A DNA stretch of 14,496 nucleotides from Spirochaetota bacterium (GTDB taxonomy: Bacteria > Spirochaetota > B62-G9 > DRHN01): contig JAGLSF010000018.1 in the NCBI GenBank assembly GCA_023136305.1, positions 1-14,496 on the forward strand, read 5' to 3'. The stretch's first letter is position 1. Each line of letters opens with the position of its first letter. A model generated the notes under the pieces. The model had not been told where the DNA came from. It searched no databases and worked only from the letters and a program-made list of their open reading frames with translations. A program made the position numbers and the translations under genes. This document shows, in pieces, positions 1 to 6,767 of this stretch.

Positions 1-23
1 TGGGGCCACTGAAGGTTCGATGA
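1..23 (+). CDS. flgE: Probable 3' end of flgE (flagellar hook protein), partial
   Basis: Only the last seven or so codons would be inside the window. In the frame that reaches TGA at 21-23 the residues read (L)GPLKVR-stop. This resembles the short 'L..LKR' ending common in FlgE hook proteins, but it is too little to identify the gene by itself. The call rests mainly on synteny: in spirochaetes flbD is directly preceded by flgD-flgE. Another frame stops at 10-12 (..WGH-stop) and cannot be excluded. The stop codon lies at the inner edge of an inverted repeat (14-37). Confidence 0.4.
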
Positions 24-130
24 TGTTCTTTCGAACCAGGAGAATGGTAAGAGAAAGAAGGCTTAGACGCCCCCTTGGAGAAAAATATGCTCCAATGAGG
101 GGCTATAAACGTATAGAAGGTTTTCCATAC
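14..130 (+). promoter_or_regulatory. Series of inverted repeats in the flgE-flbD gap
   Basis: The 122 bases before flbD hold no convincing gene but several inverted repeats. GGTTCGA (14-20) pairs perfectly with TCGAACC (31-37) around a 10-base loop that contains the upstream stop codon. TTGGAG (75-80) pairs with CTCCAA (90-95), and this stem can be extended by CCCC (71-74) with GGGG (99-102) across a 3-base bulge (TGA, 96-98). CTATA (103-107) pairs with TATAG (112-116), and this competes with GTAT.GAA (111-118) pairing to TTC.ATAC (123-130). No T-tract follows any stem, so these are not simple terminators. They could be mRNA processing or stability elements. Function is inferred only. Confidence 0.35.
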
Positions 131-145
131 GTACAGGGAGTAGGG

Positions 146-343
146 GTGATCAAGGTAACGCGGCTGAACGGCGATGAGTACTGGCTCAACCCGCATATGA
201 TCGAAACCATGGAGAGTACGCCCGATACAACTGTCACACTGATAACGGGTAAAAAACTCGTTGTGAAAGAAGATCCAGAGACAGTAATGGAACAGATTAT
301 CAGCTACAGGCAAAAACTGGGTTTGCTGTCAAACGAGCGTTGA
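146..343 (+). CDS. flbD: FlbD, small flagellar protein
   Basis: This is a 65-residue protein beginning MIKVTRLNGDEYWLN, the hallmark of the FlbD family. It continues with the conserved pattern 'I..TPDT.vtLi.GKK.vV.E' (residues about 19-40) and a helical tail ending in LLSNER. FlbD is a small conserved protein encoded next to motA in spirochaetes and Firmicutes; its molecular role is poorly defined. I chose the GTG at 146-148 because AGGGAG (135-140) sits five bases upstream and because family members start at this point. The frame stays open upstream to base 2, allowing an arginine-rich extension of 42 residues from an ATG at 20, but that does not resemble the family. motA follows after 51 bases. 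Confidence 0.9.
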   Translation: MIKVTRLNGDEYWLNPHMIETMESTPDTTVTLITGKKLVVKEDPETVMEQIISYRQKLGLLSNER

Positions 344-394
344 GAGCATACCCTTACGTAGCGGTCGATATGCAGCAATGAGCGGGAGGCTATA

Positions 395-1198
395 ATGGAT
401 ATTGCCACAATTGGTGGAATACTGATAGGTCTTCTGACGATAATAATTGGAATTGTAATCAACGCAAGAAGCGCATCAGTACTTTTCACTACTTTCTTGA
501 GCATTGAATCAATATTCATTACAATCGGCGGTTCGTTTTTTGCGGTTATGGCCTCCAATACACTGCAGCGCACCTTACGGATGGGGAGGGTCCTTCGCAA
601 TGCCTTGAGAACACAGAGTTTTGAGCCTGGCCGAATAATTTCCATGATTGTAACATTTTCAGAGAAGGCTCGACGTGAGGGTCTCCTTGCCCTGGAGGAT
701 GATCTCGATGAACTCGAGGATGATTTCCTGCGCAAGGGTATACAACTTGTTGTTGATGGAACGGATCCTGAGATAATTCAGAATATCATGGAAACAGAAC
801 TCAATAACATGATAACGAGACACGAACAGGGGATCAAGGTATTCGACGATTGGGGGCTGTTTGCTCCTGCATTTGGCATGATAGGTACGCTTATTGGTCT
901 CGTAAACATGCTCAGAAACCTTGGAACTGGTGATCAAACAATCATTGGAAAGGGCATGAGTGCAGCTCTGATTACAACGCTCTACGGGGCGGTCCTGGCA
1001 AACTCAGTTCTCATCCCCATCGCCAATAAGCTCACCTATAACAATGAACAGGAAGTGCTGCTGAGGGAGATTATGATAGAGGGAACACTCTCCATTCAAT
1101 CGGGAGATAATCCCCGAATCGTCAAGGAAAAGCTCGTCTCCTTTCTTGCGCCTAATATACGCGCTCAGGTCGAGGAGGAAACGGGAGAGGGTGAATAA
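395..1198 (+). CDS. motA: MotA, flagellar stator ion-channel subunit
   Basis: A 267-residue inner-membrane protein with the four-helix MotA layout: TM helices near residues 4-22, 28-51, 154-175 and 190-211. The long cytoplasmic loop between helices 2 and 3 carries the charged block KARREGLLALE (91-101). This matches the Arg/Glu residues (R90, E98 in E. coli) that touch FliG in the rotor. The two conserved prolines are present, at 158 in APAFGMIGTLIGL and at 208 in LIPIANKL. With MotB it forms the ion-driven stator that turns the periplasmic flagellum. The ATG has GGGAGG at 384-389, five bases upstream. motB follows 37 bases later. Length and motifs are typical of spirochaete and Gram-positive MotA. 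Confidence 0.97.
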   Translation: MDIATIGGILIGLLTIIIGIVINARSASVLFTTFLSIESIFITIGGSFFAVMASNTLQRTLRMGRVLRNALRTQSFEPGRIISMIVTFSEKARREGLLALEDDLDELEDDFLRKGIQLVVDGTDPEIIQNIMETELNNMITRHEQGIKVFDDWGLFAPAFGMIGTLIGLVNMLRNLGTGDQTIIGKGMSAALITTLYGAVLANSVLIPIANKLTYNNEQEVLLREIMIEGTLSIQSGDNPRIVKEKLVSFLAPNIRAQVEEETGEGE

Positions 1199-1235
1199 CA
1201 GGTATCAGTACGGGTTTTATGAGGAGGCATGAGGG

Positions 1236-1988
1236 TTGGCAAGGGAAAGACAGGAAAAGAAGCAGAAGAAAGGTTCTCCAGCATGGATGACGACGTATGG
1301 AGACATGATGACCCTGCTCCTCGTGTTCTTTGTCTTTTTAATTTCGATTATGGAGACAAAAGTTGAGGATAGCAGACTTCAGCTTATACTGTCCGCTTTC
1401 AGTGGCTCATTTGGATTATTCCGTGGCGGGTTGACGCTTGCGGAGGGGAACCTTGCGGAGATGGGCAATCTGCTTGAAACCCTCCCTGCAAAGGAAAAGG
1501 GTGACAGGCTGGCTAAGTCGGTTGAGAAGGCGGTATCGATTTTTGAGCCTGAGGTTAAAAGCCGAAAGGTTAAGATCACCGAGGACGAGCGGGGGATTGT
1601 CATTTCACTTGTTTCCGATGCCTTTTTCCAGTCGGGGAGTGCAGAGTTAACCGCAGAGGGCGAAGTTATTGTTGATAAACTGGGTGGGTTCTTAAGCAGC
1701 AGCGATTTTGATGAGAATATGATACGAGTGGAAGGCCACACTGATAATATTCAGCCAGGCGGAACAGTGAAGGAACGATACGATACCAACTGGGAGCTCT
1801 CCTCCGGCAGGGCCATCACTATTGTAAAGAGATTTGAAAACATGAGAGGAATCCAAGGAGAACAGTTGGAGGTGGTTGGGTACGGTGAATATCAACCGGT
1901 TGAGTCGAACGACATAGAAGAGGGGCGTGCATACAATAGACGTGTTGAAATTGTCATCATGCGAAAAAAGGAACATTCAGTATATTGA
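1236..1988 (+). CDS. motB: MotB, peptidoglycan-anchored stator subunit
   Basis: 250 residues. The basic N-terminus leads to PAWMTTYGDMMTLLLVFFV (15-33), the single MotB TM helix with its essential ion-binding aspartate at D23. A plug/linker region follows (about 40-115), then an OmpA-like peptidoglycan-binding domain (about 120-242) with GHTDN (167-171), NWELSSGRA (185-193) and NRRVEIV (234-240). It anchors the MotA/MotB stator to the cell wall. The start is TTG at 1236: AGGAGG lies at 1222-1227 with eight bases of spacing, and the nearby ATGs (1219, 1229) are out of frame. The protein begins MARERQEKKQKKGSPAW, normal for MotB. It follows motA directly, as is usual. Confidence 0.96.
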   Translation: MARERQEKKQKKGSPAWMTTYGDMMTLLLVFFVFLISIMETKVEDSRLQLILSAFSGSFGLFRGGLTLAEGNLAEMGNLLETLPAKEKGDRLAKSVEKAVSIFEPEVKSRKVKITEDERGIVISLVSDAFFQSGSAELTAEGEVIVDKLGGFLSSSDFDENMIRVEGHTDNIQPGGTVKERYDTNWELSSGRAITIVKRFENMRGIQGEQLEVVGYGEYQPVESNDIEEGRAYNRRVEIVIMRKKEHSVY

Positions 1989-2053
1989 GAGAGGGCATTA
2001 TAGGTGTATTTTCTCTGTGATAAGGCTCTGCTTCTCTTGGAAAGGAGCGTGAA

Positions 2054-2611
2054 ATGGCTGATACTGAAGAAACCATTGAAGATATAGAGGGTACAGAAGA
2101 AGAGGAGGCGTTGGAAGCGGGGCCTCAACGTAAGTTGCTCGGCCCCACCATGATCCGAACACTGATGTTTATTGCCGTGGCTCTTGTGGTGATCATTATT
2201 GCTGCCACCATTGCCTTTCTCGTGGCAAAGAGGGTGAGCGGAAGGAATATTCCCGGTGACAAGCGTTCACCGGAGTTGACAGAGAAGAGCGACCCTCTGC
2301 AAACCCTGGAATTGGGCTCCTTCAACGTAAACATTGGATCCAGAGATGGTGATGAACCTCATTTTCTGCAGCTGGAAATTGTCCTGGCTTTTGACAAGGA
2401 ACCACCGTCAGACTTTTTAGCCGAGTTGGGTGAGCGAAGGCAGGAATTCAGAGACGTTGTTATCTCTGTGGTGGGCTCACAATCCTATGAAGACCTGAGA
2501 GTGACTAAAGGCATAGAAGACTTGAAGAGGAATTTAATGTTCATGATAAATTCCAAGCTTCAAAGAGGAGAAATAAAAACGATATACATAATTAATTTTG
2601 TTCTTACCTAG
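2054..2611 (+). CDS. fliL: FliL, stator-associated basal body protein
   Basis: 185 residues. An acidic cytoplasmic N-terminus (1-24, rich in Glu) is followed by one TM helix (about 33-58) and a periplasmic FliL domain (about 75-185). The domain ends with the family pattern 'lrv.kGiedLkrnlm..iN..L..G.ik.iYi.nFVLT'. FliL surrounds or stabilises the stator and affects torque and, in spirochaetes, flagellar orientation. The ATG has AAAGGAG at 2041-2047, six bases upstream. It lies 65 bases after motB and 125 bases before fliM. The larger downstream gap suggests a boundary or regulatory element between the stator and switch genes. Confidence 0.94.
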   Translation: MADTEETIEDIEGTEEEEALEAGPQRKLLGPTMIRTLMFIAVALVVIIIAATIAFLVAKRVSGRNIPGDKRSPELTEKSDPLQTLELGSFNVNIGSRDGDEPHFLQLEIVLAFDKEPPSDFLAELGERRQEFRDVVISVVGSQSYEDLRVTKGIEDLKRNLMFMINSKLQRGEIKTIYIINFVLT

Positions 2612-2739
2612 ATGTGATAATTGGGGAATTATGATCAGGAGTACTGTTTTTATTGATAATTTTAAGTTTTGATATAGTATTGAGATGATGATGTATTTTT
2701 ACATGTGCCCTATATCACATGAGGAGCTAAGGTGATATG
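2612..2739 (+). promoter_or_regulatory. fliL-fliM leader: AT-rich, with competing inverted repeats over the fliM start
   Basis: This 125-base gap is much richer in A/T than the flanking genes. TATCACAT (2713-2720) can pair in three exclusive ways. It pairs with ATGTGATA right after the fliL stop (2612-2619). CACATG (2716-2721) pairs with CATGTG (2702-2707). ATATCAC (2712-2718) pairs with GTGATAT (2732-2738), extended by one wobble to base 2739. The last pairing buries the fliM AUG in the stem and puts the GAGGAG at 2721-2726 in the loop. ATAATT-GGGG-AATTAT (2617-2632) and ATGTA-TTTT-TACAT (2691-2704) are further small stems. Weak promoter-like pairs exist, for example TTGATA at 2669 and TGTATT at 2692 with a 17-base spacer, but none is convincing. 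A role in controlling fliM is inferred. Confidence 0.4.
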
Positions 2740-3762
2740 ACTGAAGTTCTCTCACAGGATGAAATTGATCAGCTTCTCACCGCGATATCAACCGGTGAGG
2801 TCGAGGGCGAAGAAGCGCTGAAGCGGGCCGAGACGCGCAAGATCAAGATCTATGATTTCAAACGGCCCGACAAGTTTTCCAAAGATCAGATTCGCACCCT
2901 GCAGATGATGCACGAGACCTTTGCGCGTCTCACGACGACTTCGCTTTCTGCTCAGCTCAGGACTATCGTACATGTACACGTTGCTTCAGTCGATCAGCTT
3001 ACCTATGAGGAGTTTCTCAGGTCCATTCCCAATCCGACTACCCTCGCGGTGATCAACATGGACCCCCTAAAGGGAAGCTCCATCTTCGAGATCGATCCGT
3101 CAATCACCTTCACGATTATTGATCGACTGTTTGGTGGTCCGGGCGAAGCATCGAAGATCAACCGGGAGCTCACGGATATTGAGCTCTCCGTCATTGAGGG
3201 AATTATTGTACGTATACTCGGCAACCTGCGTGAGGCATGGTCGAACGTTATCGATCTCCGGCCCCGGCTCGGGAATATCGAAACGAACCCGCAGTTCGCA
3301 CAGATCGTACCGCCGAGTGATATGGTCGTACTCATAACTCTTGAGACCAAGGTCGGTGATGTGGAGGGTATGACTAACTTCTGCATTCCGTACCTCACCA
3401 TAGAACCGATTATTACAAAACTTTCCGCCCAGTACTGGTATTCCAGCATCAGGAAGGGCGGTACAACTGAAAACCTGGTCATACTGAAGAAACGGCTGGA
3501 CACAGTGCTCGTCAATCTCATTGCAGAACTCGGGAACCTCGAAATCACTGTACGCGATATAATGGGTCTCCAGAAGGGTGACATCATTAAACTGGAGCGC
3601 AACAAGGTTGACGACGACATGGTCCTCAAGATCGGATCGAAGTCCAAGTTCTACGGGAGACCGGGTGTCGTGGGATCACACATGGCCGTGCAGATAACTG
3701 AGAAGGTGGAATCCCAGATGGGTGAGGAAGAAATGTTCAAAGAAATTGAGGGGGGTGAATAA
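2737..3762 (+). CDS. fliM: FliM, flagellar motor switch protein
   Basis: 341 residues with the three FliM parts. The N-terminal peptide LSQDEIDQLL (5-14) is the CheY-P docking segment. The middle CheC-like domain (about 40-230) carries LTYEEFLRSIPNPT (88-101) and LFGGPG (131-136), the region contacting FliG. A C-terminal SpoA domain lies at about 245-325. It builds the cytoplasmic C-ring with FliG and FliY and switches rotation in response to CheY-P. The ATG at 2737 begins MTEVLSQ, as in the family; GAGGAG lies ten bases upstream and AAGGTG two bases upstream, so its ribosome site is less ideal than its neighbours'. The stop is one base before the fliY ATG, indicating translational coupling. 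Confidence 0.97.
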   Translation: MTEVLSQDEIDQLLTAISTGEVEGEEALKRAETRKIKIYDFKRPDKFSKDQIRTLQMMHETFARLTTTSLSAQLRTIVHVHVASVDQLTYEEFLRSIPNPTTLAVINMDPLKGSSIFEIDPSITFTIIDRLFGGPGEASKINRELTDIELSVIEGIIVRILGNLREAWSNVIDLRPRLGNIETNPQFAQIVPPSDMVVLITLETKVGDVEGMTNFCIPYLTIEPIITKLSAQYWYSSIRKGGTTENLVILKKRLDTVLVNLIAELGNLEITVRDIMGLQKGDIIKLERNKVDDDMVLKIGSKSKFYGRPGVVGSHMAVQITEKVESQMGEEEMFKEIEGGE

Positions 3763-3763
3763 C

Positions 3764-4822
3764 ATGGGTGACGGCTCTCTTTCCCAGGAAGAAATCGATG
3801 CGTTGCTGCAGGGGGCAGATGATCTGGGCGGCGCCATGGACATGGGTGAGGTTCCTGCCGGGCTTTCAGACGAAGACCTGGGCAGTGTCAGATCACTCGC
3901 CTCAGATGTTGCACAATCCATGGGCATGACTTTGTCAACCATTACAGGAAAACCGGTTACCATAGAAAGCGCGACGGTGGACCTGATAACGCGGGATACC
4001 TTCACTGCTGAACTTGAGGGACAGGTGGTGCAGGTTACGGCTGATTTCATGAAAGGCGCGGCGGGGCAGCATTCCTATGTGCTCTCTGAAGAGCCTGCAA
4101 AACAGATTTCAGCGCTCATGATGGCCCAGGAGGAAGGCGACCTGACAGAAATGGCGATCTCGGCACTCACCGAGGGTTTCAGCCAGATGTCGGGGGCCGC
4201 TGTCACCGCCATGAGCGATAAACTCGGCATGCCCATCAGTACGGGTGATGTGCGTGCTTCTCTGTTTGAGAACCCCGGTGATGTGATGATACCCGAGGGC
4301 AGCTTTGTTCGTATTCGCTACAACGTGACGACTGACGGCAAGTCTTCATTTCTCGATGAGATTATGGATGAAGGCGTGGCGCGGTCACTCGCAGGAGGAG
4401 GCGGGGCTCCGGCAATGCCTGGGCCGGCACCGACATCTGCAGCAGCGGCCTTCGAACCGGGGATTCAGCAGCAGGATATATTCAGTACACAGCCCGCAGG
4501 CAATGTGGGTGTGCAGTCCGTACAGTTCGCGCCTCTGACCCAGGCAGAGCAGCCCGGTGTGAGCGGAAATATCGGCCTGCTCATGGATGTATCCATGCAG
4601 CTGACCGTGGAGCTCGGAAGAACGAAGATGCTCATCAAGGACATTCTGGGCATGGGCGAGGGTACGATTGTTGAGCTCGACAAGCTTGCAGGCGAACCTG
4701 TGGACCTGCTCGTGAACGGTAAACTCATCGCAAAAGGGGAGGTTGTGGTCATCGACGAGAACTTCGGTGTCCGTGTAACCGACATTATCTCTCCAATGGA
4801 GCGAATCAGTAGTCTTGAATAG
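3764..4822 (+). CDS. fliY: FliY, switch protein: CheY-binding peptide, CheC-like domain, FliN-type SpoA domain
   Basis: 352 residues, the long FliY form rather than a short FliN. The N-terminal LSQEEIDALLQG (6-17) repeats the FliM CheY-P docking motif. The CheC-like domain spans about 35-205. A Gly/Pro/Ala/Gln-rich linker (about 208-262) leads to a SpoA/FliN domain (about 272-345) with VELGRTKMLIKDIL and VVIDENFGVRVTDI. It forms the lower C-ring with FliM. Both CheC active-site positions look degraded: the second site has E137 but Ser at 140 where Asn is expected, and the first has lost both residues by my alignment to B. subtilis FliY from memory. The start is ATG at 3764 behind GAGGGGGGTGA (3748-3758); the frame extends 14 codons further into fliM, but the family starts here. 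Confidence 0.95.
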   Translation: MGDGSLSQEEIDALLQGADDLGGAMDMGEVPAGLSDEDLGSVRSLASDVAQSMGMTLSTITGKPVTIESATVDLITRDTFTAELEGQVVQVTADFMKGAAGQHSYVLSEEPAKQISALMMAQEEGDLTEMAISALTEGFSQMSGAAVTAMSDKLGMPISTGDVRASLFENPGDVMIPEGSFVRIRYNVTTDGKSSFLDEIMDEGVARSLAGGGGAPAMPGPAPTSAAAAFEPGIQQQDIFSTQPAGNVGVQSVQFAPLTQAEQPGVSGNIGLLMDVSMQLTVELGRTKMLIKDILGMGEGTIVELDKLAGEPVDLLVNGKLIAKGEVVVIDENFGVRVTDIISPMERISSLE

Positions 4823-4868
4823 CGTGACAGCATGAATTAGAGGCACTGGATACAGGGAGGGGGATCCA

Positions 4869-5567
4869 TTGCAGAATAAGCATTTCAACAGTACACAACG
4901 GCTCCACATACGCATCATTCCTCTGCTCGCACTCCTTATACTGTTTCAATTAGGATGCCTGCCCCTCTGGGCGCAGGAAACCGAAGCCGCAACAGATACT
5001 GAGCCGCAGAATCAGGGAGGAGAAGCTCCTGAGGCTGCCGATGAGACAGCGCCCGCTGAGGCCGCCGATAAGGCAGCACCTGCTGAGACAGTGCCTGCTG
5101 AGGCACCAGACTACGAGTACGAGGACCCGGAGTTCAACGATCAAAGGGTCTCCTATCCGCTTATGGTTCTCCGCACCGTTGCCGTGATGGGTGTCATCAT
5201 AATAGGTATATATTTCCTTTTCCGCCTGCTGATCAAGAAGAAGAAAAAGCTCGTTACCGATTCAGAGGTGGTCAAGGTTCTTGCGACCTTTCCCCTTGCC
5301 GCAAACCGTATCATACAGGTGGTTGATATCGGCGGGCAGGTGCTCGTTCTGGGGGTGTCCGACTCGAGTATCAATCTCATCACTGAGCTGCAGGACCAGG
5401 AGGTCATCGACCGAATCAGGCTCGCAAGCAGCAAAGAACATGGCGGGGGAGGAACCTTCAGGGGGACCTTCATGAACCTGCTGGGTGGGAAAGCTTTCAC
5501 AAAACCGGGACAAATCTCACATTTGAGCGGGTACCGGAAGAGGATAAACCGTATGAGAAAATTTTGA
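4869..5567 (+). CDS. fliO: FliO (FliZ), export-gate assembly protein
   Basis: 232 residues. A hydrophobic signal sequence (about 14-35, LLALLILFQLGCLPLWA) is followed by an acidic Ala/Pro/Glu-rich periplasmic stretch (about 38-92) and one TM helix (about 97-121). After a KKKKK stop-transfer cluster comes a cytoplasmic FliO domain (about 130-190) with SEVVKVLATFPLAANRIIQV, the most recognisable part. FliO assists assembly of the FliP ring in the type III export gate; the spirochaete gene is often called fliZ. The start is TTG at 4869 with GGAGG at 4856-4860, eight bases upstream. The basic C-terminus (YRKRINRMRKF) is unremarkable. It lies 46 bases after fliY and 91 bases before fliP. A lipobox-like LGC (28-30) is noted but weak. 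Confidence 0.9.
   Translation: MQNKHFNSTQRLHIRIIPLLALLILFQLGCLPLWAQETEAATDTEPQNQGGEAPEAADETAPAEAADKAAPAETVPAEAPDYEYEDPEFNDQRVSYPLMVLRTVAVMGVIIIGIYFLFRLLIKKKKKLVTDSEVVKVLATFPLAANRIIQVVDIGGQVLVLGVSDSSINLITELQDQEVIDRIRLASSKEHGGGGTFRGTFMNLLGGKAFTKPGQISHLSGYRKRINRMRKF
5031..5099 (+). repeat. 27-base imperfect tandem repeat inside fliO
   Basis: Two 27-base units (5031-5057 and 5058-5084) encode EAADETAPA and EAADKAAPA. A shortened 15-base unit (5085-5099) encodes ETVPA, and an EAP remnant follows. The repeat keeps the frame and lies in the periplasmic linker of FliO, so unit number probably varies between strains with little effect on function. Confidence 0.8.
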
Positions 5568-5582
5568 ATTGAGGAATATATT

Positions 5583-5629
5583 TTTTCACATGATTGTATG
5601 AAATAGTATAACTAATAAACTGTTTATTA
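5583..5629 (+). promoter_or_regulatory. Possible internal promoter with an overlapping palindrome before fliP
   Basis: The AT-rich gap between fliO and fliP (5568-5658) contains TTTTCA (5583-5588) and TATAAC (5607-5612) with an 18-base spacer, a moderate match to a housekeeping promoter (4/6 and 5/6). Immediately downstream lies a perfect 17-base dyad, TAATAAACTGTTTATTA (5613-5629), centred on one base. Its place, at the expected transcription start, is where an operator would sit. A single-base centre makes it a better DNA-binding site than an RNA hairpin. Both assignments are inferred from sequence only, and A/T-rich DNA gives such matches by chance fairly often. Confidence 0.35.
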
Positions 5630-5658
5630 AGATATGCTCATTCTATGGGAGGGGAGAC

Positions 5659-6441
5659 ATGAGTAGCAGCGGAAAGAGAATTATCCGGGGAGTGCTCATC
5701 GGTACGCTCCTCGTGGTCTGCCTGACCTTTGCACCGAAAAACGAGAGTCATGCGCAGGAACGAATTCCCATACCACGGATCAGTATATCATTAGATGAGG
5801 CGCAGGAACAACGCGATGTTGCCCTTTCACTGGAGCTGCTGTTTCTCCTCACCGTACTGACACTTGCCCCTTCAATCATCATATCGGTCACTTCCTTCAC
5901 GCGTATTGCGATTGTGTTCTCCTTCATAAGACGTGCGCTCGGAACACAGCAGGAACCACCCAATCAGATCATGATGGGGCTTGCCCTATTCCTCACCATA
6001 TTCGTCATGGCACCGACCATCAAAGAGGTCAACGATGTTGCAGTAAAGCCCTACTTCGCCAATGAGATCAATGCGGAGCAGATGTTCCGGCGGGGCATGG
6101 ATCCGATCAGGGAGTTCATGTTCAGGCAGACGAGAGAAAAGGACATAGCATTGTTTCTACGCCTAGGAGATGTGGAACGGCCAAGAAATCAGGAGGAGGT
6201 GCCCACCTATGTACTTGTGCCGGCCTTCATCATCAGCGAGCTCACAACAGCCTTCAAGATAGGGATACTGCTCTTTATACCCTTTATCGTCATAGATCTC
6301 GTCGTGGCCAGTACCCTTATGTCCATGGGAATTATCTTTCTGCCGCCGATACTCATTTCACTGCCCTTCAAGATCATGTTATTCATACTTGTAGACGGAT
6401 GGCATCTGCTCACCTATCAGGTGGTCAACAGCTTCAGGTAG
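5659..6441 (+). CDS. fliP: FliP, core export-gate membrane protein
   Basis: 260 residues. As in many FliP proteins it has an N-terminal signal peptide (basic SSSGKRIIRG, hydrophobic 11-24, likely cleavage near SHA-QE at 32-33). Family signatures follow: TSFTRIAIVFSFIRRALG (78-95) with TQQEPPNQ (96-103), then PAFIISELTTAFKIG (188-202), PFIVIDLVVASTLMSMG (208-224) and LPPILISLPFKIMLFILVDGW (228-248). Four TM helices are visible, near 57-80, 104-120, 187-214 and 218-250. FliP pentamers form the secretion channel with FliQ and FliR. The ATG follows GGGAGGGGAG. fliQ begins 12 bases after the stop, showing tight coupling. Confidence 0.97.
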   Translation: MSSSGKRIIRGVLIGTLLVVCLTFAPKNESHAQERIPIPRISISLDEAQEQRDVALSLELLFLLTVLTLAPSIIISVTSFTRIAIVFSFIRRALGTQQEPPNQIMMGLALFLTIFVMAPTIKEVNDVAVKPYFANEINAEQMFRRGMDPIREFMFRQTREKDIALFLRLGDVERPRNQEEVPTYVLVPAFIISELTTAFKIGILLFIPFIVIDLVVASTLMSMGIIFLPPILISLPFKIMLFILVDGWHLLTYQVVNSFR

Positions 6442-6453
6442 GGGGAGGAACAC

Positions 6454-6723
6454 ATGACTGTCGGATTTGTTGCAAATATCATAGGGCGGGCCGTGTTTCA
6501 GATACTGATTATTGCGGCACCCATGCTGGGCCTGGGGCTTCTTGTGGGGCTTACCATCTCAATTTTCCAGGCAACCACATCGATTCAGGAGCAGACGCTC
6601 ACCTTTGTGCCTAAAATCGTGGTGGTGCTTGGATCACTCGTGGTGTTTGGACCATGGATCATCAACAGTATGGTCAATTTCACCATGAATATATTCGGGC
6701 TCATTCCGGACATGGTCAAGTAG
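6454..6723 (+). CDS. fliQ: FliQ, export-gate membrane protein
   Basis: 89 residues with two TM helices (about 11-38 and 51-77). The central FQATTSIQEQTLTFVPKI (about 35-52) is the FliQ/SctS signature. It packs around FliP and FliR in the flagellar type III export channel. Length matches the family exactly (about 89). The ATG follows GGGGAGGAA just after the fliP stop. The gap to fliR is 44 bases. Confidence 0.97.
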   Translation: MTVGFVANIIGRAVFQILIIAAPMLGLGLLVGLTISIFQATTSIQEQTLTFVPKIVVVLGSLVVFGPWIINSMVNFTMNIFGLIPDMVK

Positions 6724-6767
6724 TGAGACTGACACGCACTCATGTGGGGCAGTAGACGAGAGGGAAT

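Noticed and set aside
20..145. N-terminal extension of FlbD, or a separate small Arg-rich protein
   Set aside because: FlbD proteins start at MIKVTRLNG, and a good ribosome site precedes the GTG at 146. About 48 open codons can occur by chance, and the extension has no family support.
344..394. Sigma-28-type flagellar promoter before motA and in other gaps
   Set aside because: I looked for TAAA followed about 15 bases later by GCCGATAA-like sequence and found no acceptable match here or in the other gaps.
3003..3647. 214-codon open frame on the - strand within fliM
   Set aside because: Antisense shadow of fliM with Ser/Arg-rich, low-complexity translation.
4953..4958. Lipoprotein signal (LGC) in FliO
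   Set aside because: The residues before Cys (FQLG) fit a lipobox poorly, a normal signal-peptidase site follows at LWA-Q, and FliO is not known as a lipoprotein.
5581..5590. T-run after fliO as a rho-independent terminator
   Set aside because: No GC-rich stem precedes the T-run.
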